A stretch of 9,038 nucleotides of DNA from Candidatus Alectryobacillus merdavium (GTDB taxonomy: Bacteria > Bacillota_I > Bacilli_A > RFN20 > CAG-826). The notes beneath the pieces are model-generated. The model was not told where the DNA came from and did no database searches. It was given only the letters and a program-made list of their open reading frames with translations. Shown in pieces: positions 1-6,370 of this stretch. Where the stretch lies: assembly GCA_017694735.1 (NCBI GenBank), contig JADIMN010000012.1:1-9038 (forward strand), read 5' to 3'. Within the stretch, counting starts at the first letter, position 1. Each line of letters begins with the position of its first letter. The position numbers and the translations under genes were made by a program.

Positions 1-112
1 TATAGTAAACATCATAAGATTTATCAGCTATCTCATATCCAAAACAGTCATTGCCAATCACATCAACCAAATTCTTTTTTATAAGATAATCAAATTCATT
101 TTTGCTAATCAC
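1..112 (-). CDS. Start of an unrecognised gene, cut by left edge
   Basis: From a GTG at 112-110 the minus strand stays open for 37 codons to the edge. The product begins MISKNEFDYLIKKNL (GTG read as Met) and continues with a segment containing IGNDCFGYEIADKSYD. The mix of Gly, Cys, Asp and aromatic residues looks like real protein rather than AT-rich noise. A GGAG lies eight bases before the GTG, which is why I prefer this start; another GTG three codons upstream (121-119) is possible, and a TAA lies further upstream in frame. It is separated from the operon by a terminator, so it is probably a different transcription unit. Too little is visible for a function. Confidence 0.5.
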   Translation of the reverse strand, partial: MISKNEFDYLIKKNLVDVIGNDCFGYEIADKSYDVYY

Positions 113-190
113 TACAAACACTCCAGCAAAATACAACAATTATTCTTAGAATTAGTATATCAAAATTTAAATAAGTGTATTGTTTAACTC

Positions 191-196
191 ATTATA
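191..196 (-). promoter_or_regulatory. Possible -10 element for the left-edge gene
   Basis: The minus strand reads TATAAT at 196-191, between the operon terminator and the GTG at 112, which is the right place for a promoter of the left-edge gene. No good TTGACA-like -35 lies 16-18 bases upstream, and such hexamers are common in AT-rich intergenic DNA. This is a weak candidate only. Confidence 0.2.
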
Positions 197-227
197 GATT
201 TATATACTAAAACTATTTTGCCATCTT

Positions 228-258
228 AAAAGAAAAGGCCCTAGTTTTTTACTAGAGC
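228..258 (-). terminator. Rho-independent terminator of the operon
   Basis: Read on the minus strand, GCTCTAGT and ACTAGGGC (arms at 258-251 and 245-238) form an eight-pair stem with one T-G wobble around a five-A loop. One further C separates it from TTTTCTTTT (236-228). A stem followed directly by a T-rich run on this strand, 68 bases after the stop of the 178-residue gene, fits termination of the operon. On the plus strand no T tail follows the hairpin, so it is directional. Confidence 0.72.
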
Positions 259-281
259 TAATTAATTATGTTAATTAATTA
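259..281. repeat. AT-only inverted repeat next to the terminator
   Basis: TAATTAATTA (259-268) and TAATTAATTA (272-281) are ten-base inverted arms around the spacer TGT. The repeat abuts the terminator hairpin on the side towards the operon. It may add a weak upstream hairpin to the terminator or be a protein-binding palindrome. In such AT-rich sequence it could also be chance, as the arms contain no G or C. Confidence 0.45.
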
Positions 282-325
282 CCTTTATCACTATGGTATA
301 TAAAAAATATAAAATTTTTTTATTT

Positions 326-862
326 TTAATCAGATATTTCTTTTAAAAGTATTTTCTCATCAAATTTTATTTTTAACAAATAAAACTCTTCTATCAAAGC
401 TTTCATTTTATCAATATTATCATCATCATTTATACAATTTTTAAAATACCGAGAATAAATATCTTCTATTCCGCCATAAAAGTACTTATTAAATAGTGAT
501 ATATTTTCTTTCATTTCATCTGCTTTTTCTTCTTCATAAGCACCATTTTTAAAAGAAAAAATTCTTCTAATTTTTTCTTCCTTAGATAAATTTAAACTTG
601 TATCTAATAAAATTACTAATCTTAATGCTCTCAAACAATAATCACTATCATTATAAAATACATTAGCAAATATATTTTGAGGTTGTTCATTTGTATTAAG
701 ATCTGCTTCACTTTTTAAATCAGAACAAACACCATACAATGCACCTTGTATATATGCATCATATACCCTTTCAAAAATCTTTTTTTCTTTTAATTTTCGT
801 ACATATTTTGCATGTTTTCCTCTAATAACGGTTTGCTCTTTGAACCAACATATATTTTCCAT
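326..862 (-). CDS. Operon-terminal protein of 178 residues, unknown function
   Basis: I do not recognise a named family. The gene starts at an ATG with AAAGGTGAT four bases upstream, 17 bases after the SMC gene, and ends in TAA shortly before the terminator, so it is the last gene of the operon. The product looks soluble and mainly helical. It has a basic N-terminal stretch (RGKHAKYVRKLKEKK, 14-28), a segment around DAYIQGALYGVCSDLKSEAD (35-54), a hydrophobic helix LRALRLVILLD (77-87), FNKYFYGGIEDIYSRYF (124-140) and an acidic, Lys-containing C-terminal third. I see no nuclease, ATPase, zinc-binding or helix-turn-helix motif. The KSEAD and GGIEDIY segments look like conserved-family motifs, and I associate similar layouts with uncharacterised small proteins of defence islands, but cannot support a name. 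Tight spacing and a matching ribosome-binding site indicate that it belongs functionally to the system, perhaps as a partner of the SMC ATPase. Confidence 0.85.
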   Translation of the reverse strand: MENICWFKEQTVIRGKHAKYVRKLKEKKIFERVYDAYIQGALYGVCSDLKSEADLNTNEQPQNIFANVFYNDSDYCLRALRLVILLDTSLNLSKEEKIRRIFSFKNGAYEEEKADEMKENISLFNKYFYGGIEDIYSRYFKNCINDDDNIDKMKALIEEFYLLKIKFDEKILLKEISD

Positions 863-865
863 ATT

Positions 866-874
866 ATCACCTTT
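866..874 (-). promoter_or_regulatory. Ribosome-binding site AAAGGTGAT for the 178-residue gene
   Basis: AAAGGTGAT followed by AAT precedes the ATG at 862. The same GGTGATAATATG arrangement occurs before the SMC gene, so the two starts are nearly identical, consistent with matched expression of the last two genes. Confidence 0.75.
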
Positions 875-879
875 AATAC

Positions 880-2865
880 CTATTCAATTTCTATTAACTT
901 CGAATACACTTCTGAATATTTTTCTAATTTATATTTCTTTCCAATTTTATTTTTTAAATACGGCTCTGCATAAATATAATCTTTTCGCATAACAAACATA
1001 ATTACCTGCTCCGCTACATCTGGTAAAACTTCTGAAATTTTCGCTGTATGTATTTCATCTGCATTTGAAAAAGGTGCATCCATTACCAACGGATAAGGTT
1101 CTGACGATAAATCTATACAATCTTTACCAGCACTACTTATTATTTTTTCTTTTGCTAAAGATACTAAACCTCCAATAAATGCAAAATTTTTAACTCTATC
1201 TAATCCTTCCGATTTTCCCGTATCATATTCCTTATCTAATACTTTAGTAATTAAATTTGCTTGATACTTATCATCTATATAAATACTTCTCTTACCTGAA
1301 TAAATTCTATTAAAAATATCATTTACTTTTTCTTCTAATCTTTGTTTAATTTCCTTTGTTTTCTCTTCTTGAGTTGTTTTTATCCAATTCAGTAAAGCAT
1401 CAGCATATTCTATATATCGCTCTATTTTTCTATTGTTATCTGTCTTACTTACCAAACTCTGATAATTTTTTTCTAATTTCTCTATTTCCTTCACACATTC
1501 ACCTTTACTTTGATATAAACCTTTTATCTTTTCTTCCAAATCTTTTATTTTCATACGTGATTTTTCTCTTTGAACTTCATATTTATACATATTTTCTTTA
1601 TCTTTTATTTCAGCACGTATTTCTATTAATCTACTATTAACATTTTCAATTTCTTTTTTTAATTCTAATCGTTCTTCATACATATATTGAAAATATTTAA
1701 TATTAGACTTATTATTTTTTATGCTTTTTAATTCATATTTAAAATTTTTTATATCATCATAAAGATTATCTCCAGAAACATTTTCTATCTCTTTTAAAAT
1801 AGAATAATATTCTGATGACTTAGGTTTTATAACATTACCACATACACAAATACCTCTTTCTAAAATATGTCTCAAAATGTTTTCTGATAAACCTGATATT
1901 CTATCATCTTTTAAATCAAAACTATTTATACAAGATAATGCTCTTTCAACTAAGGGTTTTTCAAAATATTCTCTAGTTATTTCATAAAAATTTTTATATA
2001 TCATTTTAGTTTTTTGTTCAATATTCCGTTCAATATCTTTTATTTTAGTTTCTAATAATTTTTCTTCTTCTTGTAGTTTTTTTGTATTTAAATTAGCATT
2101 AATAATTCTATCTAATCGTTCTTTTTCAACTTCGTAATAACTTTTATTTTTTTCAGCTTCTTTAATTTGTCTAATTATATTTTCCTTTTCTAACTCTTTA
2201 TTTTGAATTCTATCCCTTATCTTTTCACTATCTTGAATATTATCAGTTTCCAAACTCTGTTGAAATTTTCCTATAACTGTATCTTTTCTATTCCTACTAC
2301 CTAAATGTTCTATTGTCTTAGATAATGCAGTTAACCCCAATAATCCCTTTACTGCATCAGTTACATTCTCTTTATGACTAATACTATTAACACGTTCGGT
2401 ATCAAAAAAGAAATATGTAGATAAATCTTTTGGTAAGATATCATTTATCCATGCTTCCGGAGAATCATTTAATGGTACTTGATTACCTGTTTCATTCTTA
2501 TACCAAACTTTTAAAGGTATTTCGTTAACTAATACAGTTTTTCCATTATTTTTTTTATATTCTTGTTTTCTAATAATTCCATATTCTGTATTCTCATGTA
2601 TAATAACAATTTCTACACTTACAATGTTCGTTGTCCCATTAAGCATTTCTTCACTAAGCTCATAATTTAATAGAAATTTAGGATTATGATCAAAGTTTAC
2701 TGTTTTATAAAAACACCAACTAAAAGCTTGCAATAATGTAGTTTTTCCATACGTATTATCACCTAAAATAACAGTTACATTCTTTTGTGAATCATATGAA
2801 AAATTTATTTTAGTATCTCCTTTAAATTGCCTAAAATTTTTTAATTTAAGAGATTTTATTAACAT
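880..2865 (-). CDS. DndD-like SMC/Rad50-family ATPase with CxCG hook
   Basis: This 661-residue protein has the split-ATPase layout of Rad50, SbcC and DndD. The N-terminal lobe begins LIKSLKLKNFRQFKG and carries a Walker A of form GDNTYGKTT (35-43). Long Glu/Lys-rich coiled coils cover about 215-290 and 370-475. Between them is RGICVCGN (C340, C342), a shortened zinc-hook-like turn as seen in many DndD proteins. The C-terminal lobe has a degenerate ABC signature region around SEGLDRVKNFAFIGGL (552-567) and Walker B YPLVMDAPFSNAD (591-603). There D596 is the Walker B acid, and Ala597 occupies the place where many ABC ATPases have the catalytic Glu. The start is secure: ATG with GAGGTGAT six bases upstream. 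In Dnd systems DndD is an ATPase acting with DndC and DndE in DNA sulfur modification. Here it lies downstream of a nuclease-helicase and apart from any visible DndC, so it may instead serve the restriction arm. Family is clear; role is inference. Confidence 0.92.
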   Translation of the reverse strand: MLIKSLKLKNFRQFKGDTKINFSYDSQKNVTVILGDNTYGKTTLLQAFSWCFYKTVNFDHNPKFLLNYELSEEMLNGTTNIVSVEIVIIHENTEYGIIRKQEYKKNNGKTVLVNEIPLKVWYKNETGNQVPLNDSPEAWINDILPKDLSTYFFFDTERVNSISHKENVTDAVKGLLGLTALSKTIEHLGSRNRKDTVIGKFQQSLETDNIQDSEKIRDRIQNKELEKENIIRQIKEAEKNKSYYEVEKERLDRIINANLNTKKLQEEEKLLETKIKDIERNIEQKTKMIYKNFYEITREYFEKPLVERALSCINSFDLKDDRISGLSENILRHILERGICVCGNVIKPKSSEYYSILKEIENVSGDNLYDDIKNFKYELKSIKNNKSNIKYFQYMYEERLELKKEIENVNSRLIEIRAEIKDKENMYKYEVQREKSRMKIKDLEEKIKGLYQSKGECVKEIEKLEKNYQSLVSKTDNNRKIERYIEYADALLNWIKTTQEEKTKEIKQRLEEKVNDIFNRIYSGKRSIYIDDKYQANLITKVLDKEYDTGKSEGLDRVKNFAFIGGLVSLAKEKIISSAGKDCIDLSSEPYPLVMDAPFSNADEIHTAKISEVLPDVAEQVIMFVMRKDYIYAEPYLKNKIGKKYKLEKYSEVYSKLIEIE

Positions 2866-2868
2866 ATT

Positions 2869-2876
2869 ATCACCTC
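2869..2876 (-). promoter_or_regulatory. Ribosome-binding site GAGGTGAT overlapping the small gene's stop
   Basis: GAGGTGAT lies a few bases before the SMC ATPase ATG and overlaps the TGA (2877-2875) that ends the 53-residue gene. It fixes the SMC start and ties its translation to the small gene. Confidence 0.8.
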
Positions 2877-3036
2877 ATTCATTTACTACATCTATAATTG
2901 TACGACGAATATATTCTATCATTTCATTTTTAGTCTTTCTTCTTGTTCTCAAATTTCTTTTTTCTTCAAATAATATTTTTAATTTCAATTGATTTAATTT
3001 ATTACTATCTACGTTTTCCTTATTTTCAGATAACAT
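2875..3036 (-). CDS. Small basic protein of 53 residues, unknown function
   Basis: An ATG at 3036 opens 53 codons ending in TGA at 2877-2875, filling the only sizeable gap between the helicase and SMC genes. A GAGGCGG ribosome-binding site lies nine bases upstream, inside the end of the helicase gene, and the first 11 bases overlap that gene. The product has 13 Lys/Arg against 9 Asp/Glu, with a basic patch KRNLRTRRKTK at residues 26-36, and it looks helical (MLSENKENVD at the start, EYIRRTIIDVVNE at the end). There is no signal peptide or membrane segment. Its stop codon lies within the ribosome-binding site of the SMC gene (TGAGGTGATAATATG), which argues that it is translated and couples to the next gene. 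DndE, the small protein of Dnd systems, is about twice as long and I see no convincing match. It could be a DNA-binding subunit or an adaptor between helicase and SMC protein. Function is unknown; translation is inferred. Confidence 0.7.
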   Translation of the reverse strand: MLSENKENVDSNKLNQLKLKILFEEKRNLRTRRKTKNEMIEYIRRTIIDVVNE

Positions 3037-5206
3037 TTTTATCTACCGCCTCTTCATTTAATCTAACATCATATGAAGCTAAAATATCATATATTAATTC
3101 ATCATTAATATATGGATTTTCTGAAAGATTATTAAAATCTTGCATACGAATAATTTCTCTTTTCACTAAACCTTTTACATTATTAACAACATCATTAGGA
3201 TATATATTTATTTCTTCTAATGGTATTGGCAAAGTAATAAAATCATATATTCTAGCAAACTTTTTACCTTTAAATTTTCTAAGTACTCTTCCTCTTCTCT
3301 GTATATACTCTTTAGGATTCGTACTACTAGCTAATATAAATGCCGTTTCAATACTAGGAATATTTACTCCTTCATCTAAACATCTAATAGCTACTAAAGC
3401 TTGAATAAAATCTCCATCTTCAAAAGCTTTTTTTATATTCTCTCTATCTTTTATTGTTTCTTTAGATGTAAATTGACATACTTTCATATCTAACGTATTA
3501 CCTAATAAATTAGTTACAGCATCAATTTGACGTATTTCTTCTGCATCTACAGTATATTCATCATAATCAAAATCATTTATAGTTGTTGCCCCACAATAAA
3601 CTAATATATGATTATTGTTTCTATAATCTAACATTATTCTTTTTAATTCTATTAATTTATTTTTAGCTCCTGCAACTATTCTAGCTCTCTTTATTAGTAA
3701 CATCTTTTCATAATCATTTAGCCTAATATTCTTTTTATCTTTACTTCTATGTTTGTTTATCGATGTTATTAATTTTTTTGTCAACTCAACATAACTAGAC
3801 AATTCTGATTCATCTAAAGTAACTATTATAGGATAATAATAATACGGTGTAAGCATATTATTACTAATGGCTTCTTTTAATGTATATTCAATACATTTTT
3901 TCCCAAAATAGTCATATAATTTTTCAGTACCTTCTATATCTCCATGTCTCTCCAACGTAGCCGAAAGAGCTAGCCTATATGGTATATTTTCGGGTAATGC
4001 TTTATTTAAATTTCTAGCCCCAAAATTATGCGCTTCATCTATAACTAATAAAATATTTCCATTCAAAGCTCTTATTTGTTTTTGCAAAAAACTACTAGAA
4101 AAGGTTGCATTTGTTGTTATTATACAAAAAAACTTCAATAACTTTAAATTATAATTTTTTACAGAAATTTTAACATTATCTTTCCAATTTCTTTGATGAG
4201 ATGATGAATAACAAATAATAGGATATACACCAAATTTCTTTATATCTACAACCCATTGCTCAACTAAATGTTGATAAGGACAAACTATTATAACAGCTAA
4301 ATTTCTATTGAGATTATTATATATATCTTCAATAGCTGCTAATGCAGTATATGTTTTTCCAGTTCCTGTTGCCATATCAAAAATACCACAATAATTTTCT
4401 AATTTCCAATTATTAATAGCTTCTTTTTGATAACTATATAATGAAATATCATTTGGTATTTTTATATCTATCTTGGTTTTTAAATCTTTAAATTCTTGAT
4501 CATCTATTTTAAAATTAACATTCTTTTTTTTATACCTATCAATTATAGCCTCGGAAAGTTTAGGAAATTCTACAACTTTTATATTTACTTCATTATCATT
4601 CCATATAGACATAAAAGCTTTTTCTTTTAAATCTACTCTTTCTTTTTCGCTTTGCTTCCAATTGCAAAAAACATCTATTGTTTCATAATTTGCAGACATT
4701 GCTGTAGCTGATTCATTCATAGAACCAGAAAATGCTACTACATTTCCTTCAAAATCTTCTATAAGCCCCATTTTTTCATGATACATACCAATCATACCAT
4801 TTTTTTCTAAATATGCTATTTTTATATCTAAGATATTATTGGAAATTAAATGTGCTAACAAATTTAACCTTTCTAATGAATAATAGTCTGATATTTTATT
4901 TGTTATTTGACGTAATAATGCATTTTCAATTATTTTATCTCTATCATTATAGCCTTTCTTTATAGCCATAATATCTTCTTCTGACAAATACGGAGAAGCT
5001 ACAATCTTTATTTTTCCTCCATTCAATGCTAATTTTGATATACCTTTTGAAACTTCTATCAAAGCAGTTGAAGAAAAAAATCCTACTGCTCTTTTATATA
5101 ATTTAGCTTCGCTTAATAATGGAATATAAAATTCTGTAATTACATTATCAACTGGAGATCTGTATTCCGTTTTTATTATACAATCTTTTAAACTCACTTT
5201 AACCAC
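3026..5206 (-). CDS. PLD-nuclease / DEAH superfamily 2 helicase fusion protein
   Basis: This 726-residue protein combines two modules. Residues 1-200 are phospholipase-D-like: H143-x-K145 in MYHEKMGLIED followed by GSMNES (G161, S162, N164). This is a single HKD half-site, so dimerisation would be needed for a complete active site. The acidic residue at the canonical spacing is Glu150, with Asp next to it at 151. Residues 250-670 are an SF2 helicase: Q-motif-like LYSYQ (256-260), motif I ATGTGKT (279-285), motif II DEAH (390-393), motif III SAT (415-417), motif V around RCLDEGVNIP (608-617) and motif VI QRRGRVLR (636-643). All core motifs look intact. Expected role: ATP-driven DNA translocation or unwinding coupled to strand cleavage. 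The start is GTG, three bases after the desulfurase stop and without a good ribosome-binding site, so translation is probably coupled. The 3' end overlaps the 53-residue gene by 11 bases. It may be one of the SspF/G/H restriction components, but I cannot say which. Confidence 0.94.
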   Translation of the reverse strand: MVKVSLKDCIIKTEYRSPVDNVITEFYIPLLSEAKLYKRAVGFFSSTALIEVSKGISKLALNGGKIKIVASPYLSEEDIMAIKKGYNDRDKIIENALLRQITNKISDYYSLERLNLLAHLISNNILDIKIAYLEKNGMIGMYHEKMGLIEDFEGNVVAFSGSMNESATAMSANYETIDVFCNWKQSEKERVDLKEKAFMSIWNDNEVNIKVVEFPKLSEAIIDRYKKKNVNFKIDDQEFKDLKTKIDIKIPNDISLYSYQKEAINNWKLENYCGIFDMATGTGKTYTALAAIEDIYNNLNRNLAVIIVCPYQHLVEQWVVDIKKFGVYPIICYSSSHQRNWKDNVKISVKNYNLKLLKFFCIITTNATFSSSFLQKQIRALNGNILLVIDEAHNFGARNLNKALPENIPYRLALSATLERHGDIEGTEKLYDYFGKKCIEYTLKEAISNNMLTPYYYYPIIVTLDESELSSYVELTKKLITSINKHRSKDKKNIRLNDYEKMLLIKRARIVAGAKNKLIELKRIMLDYRNNNHILVYCGATTINDFDYDEYTVDAEEIRQIDAVTNLLGNTLDMKVCQFTSKETIKDRENIKKAFEDGDFIQALVAIRCLDEGVNIPSIETAFILASSTNPKEYIQRRGRVLRKFKGKKFARIYDFITLPIPLEEINIYPNDVVNNVKGLVKREIIRMQDFNNLSENPYINDELIYDILASYDVRLNEEAVDKNVI
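3046..3052 (-). promoter_or_regulatory. Ribosome-binding site GAGGCGG for the 53-residue gene
   Basis: GAGGCGG, one base off the GAGGAGG ideal, stands nine bases before the ATG at 3036, inside the last codons of the helicase gene. A G-rich run like this is rare in the surrounding AT-rich DNA and is the main evidence that the small frame is a real gene. Confidence 0.65.
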
Positions 5207-5209
5207 ACT

Positions 5210-6355
5210 CTATATATTATCTTCTATAAATTCTAAAGCTTTCTCAAGTTCTTCAAAATCTTTATCTGATGTAAAATAATTAACACTAAATCTTATAGTT
5301 CCAGCCGGATAAGTATTCATGAATTTATGCGCTAAAGGTGCACAATGTAACCCTGTTCTAACCGCTATATTAAACTTATCAAAAATATTGCCAGCACTAT
5401 CACTACTAATTCCATTTATTAGACAAGATACAATTCCTACATATTCATTTGATTCATTATTTCCAACGATATTTATAAACCAAAAATTTTTTAAAATATT
5501 AATTAGTTTTTTTCTATTCTCTAACTCAACTTTTAATAATGTAGAAATTCCCTTTTGTTGTATCCAATTTAAAGCTGCATTCAATCCTGCTATTCCTAAA
5601 ATATTAAGTGTTCCAGCTTCAAATCTTTCCGGTAAATCATCTGGCATATATTGATTAGCAGAGTCAAAACCTGTTCCACCAAAAATAATAGTTGGCATTT
5701 GTATATCTGGATTCATAACAAATCCAGATATACCTGTTGGTCCATATAAAGTCTTATGTCCCGCAAATACAGCAAAATCATATACTGAAGAACCTATATT
5801 ACAATCAACTAAACCAGCTGTTTGAGCCATATCTACTAAAGTAATAGCATTATATTCTTTAGCTATCTTAAATATTTCTTCCACTGGTGCAATCACACCA
5901 AAAGAATTACTCGCATGACTAACAATAACAAAATCTGGTGTATTTTTATCAAACTGATATCTTATACGCATTAAATCATAGTTCAGATCTTTTGAAACTG
6001 CTAAAACATGAACCTTTATATCTTTTTTCTTTTCATAATAGTTTAATGTTCTAGTTACTGCATTATGTTCAAAAGGACTAATATAAATATTTTTAGCCCC
6101 ATTTAAAATAATTCCTTGTATTATTAAATTTAATGAAATCGTTGCTGTTGGTTCAAATATTACTTGTTTATTAGGACAATGCAATAAATCTTTTAATTTA
6201 TTTCTAGTTTCTACAATTAAATTATTAGCTTTTTGAGATAACGTATAATGCCCTCTCCCAACATTAAAACCGTAATTACGATAAAATTTATCCATAAAGC
6301 TATAAACACATTCTGGTTTTGGATATGTTGTAGCTGCATTGTCAAAATAAGCCAT
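5210..6355 (-). CDS. Cysteine desulfurase, class V aminotransferase family (DndA/SspA-type role)
   Basis: This 381-residue protein of normal family length takes sulfur from L-cysteine as an enzyme-bound persulfide, using pyridoxal phosphate. It opens with the family motif YFDNAATTYPKPE. Visible active-site elements are His97 in SPFEHN (ring stacking on PLP), Asp175 in LVDMAQTAG, the Schiff-base Lys201 in AGHKTLYGPTG, and the catalytic Cys338 in RTGLHCAPLAHK, so all key residues are present. The RTGLHCAP form and overall pattern resemble the 'cysteine desulfurase family protein' group typified by Enterococcus EF2568 more than housekeeping IscS. The ATG is preceded by a perfect TAGGAGG eight bases upstream. 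It sits 12 bases after the ATPase and 3 bases before the nuclease-helicase, with no SufU, IscU or NifU-like scaffold beside it. The setting suggests a dedicated sulfur donor for DNA phosphorothioation, the role of DndA or SspA; that role is inferred from neighbours, whereas the enzyme class is clear. Confidence 0.95.
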   Translation of the reverse strand: MAYFDNAATTYPKPECVYSFMDKFYRNYGFNVGRGHYTLSQKANNLIVETRNKLKDLLHCPNKQVIFEPTATISLNLIIQGIILNGAKNIYISPFEHNAVTRTLNYYEKKKDIKVHVLAVSKDLNYDLMRIRYQFDKNTPDFVIVSHASNSFGVIAPVEEIFKIAKEYNAITLVDMAQTAGLVDCNIGSSVYDFAVFAGHKTLYGPTGISGFVMNPDIQMPTIIFGGTGFDSANQYMPDDLPERFEAGTLNILGIAGLNAALNWIQQKGISTLLKVELENRKKLINILKNFWFINIVGNNESNEYVGIVSCLINGISSDSAGNIFDKFNIAVRTGLHCAPLAHKFMNTYPAGTIRFSVNYFTSDKDFEELEKALEFIEDNI

Positions 6356-6363
6356 TTATAAAG

Positions 6364-6370
6364 CCTCCTA
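6364..6370 (-). promoter_or_regulatory. Ribosome-binding site TAGGAGG overlapping the ATPase stop codon
   Basis: The minus strand reads TAGGAGG eight bases before the desulfurase ATG. Its first three bases are the TAG stop of the upstream ATPase gene. This perfect site decides the desulfurase start and suggests that ribosomes ending on the ATPase can reinitiate here. Confidence 0.85.

Noticed and set aside
1356..1640. Plus-strand open frame of 94 codons rich in Leu, Phe and Ser
   Set aside because: It lies antisense to the coiled-coil part of the SMC ATPase. Its hydrophobic composition is what the complement of Lys/Glu-rich codons gives, and the minus-strand gene is certain.
2875..3036. Reading the 53-residue protein as DndE
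   Set aside because: DndE is about twice this length and I see no matching motif; only size class and position near a DndD-like gene are similar.
2943..3404. Plus-strand open frame of 153 codons that looks membrane-like
   Set aside because: It is antisense to the helicase end and the small basic gene. The apparent hydrophobicity comes from AT-rich complement codons, and the minus-strand frame carries conserved helicase motifs.
5319..5654. Plus-strand open frame of 111 codons
   Set aside because: It is antisense to the desulfurase, covering its catalytic Cys region, whose conserved motifs show the true coding strand.
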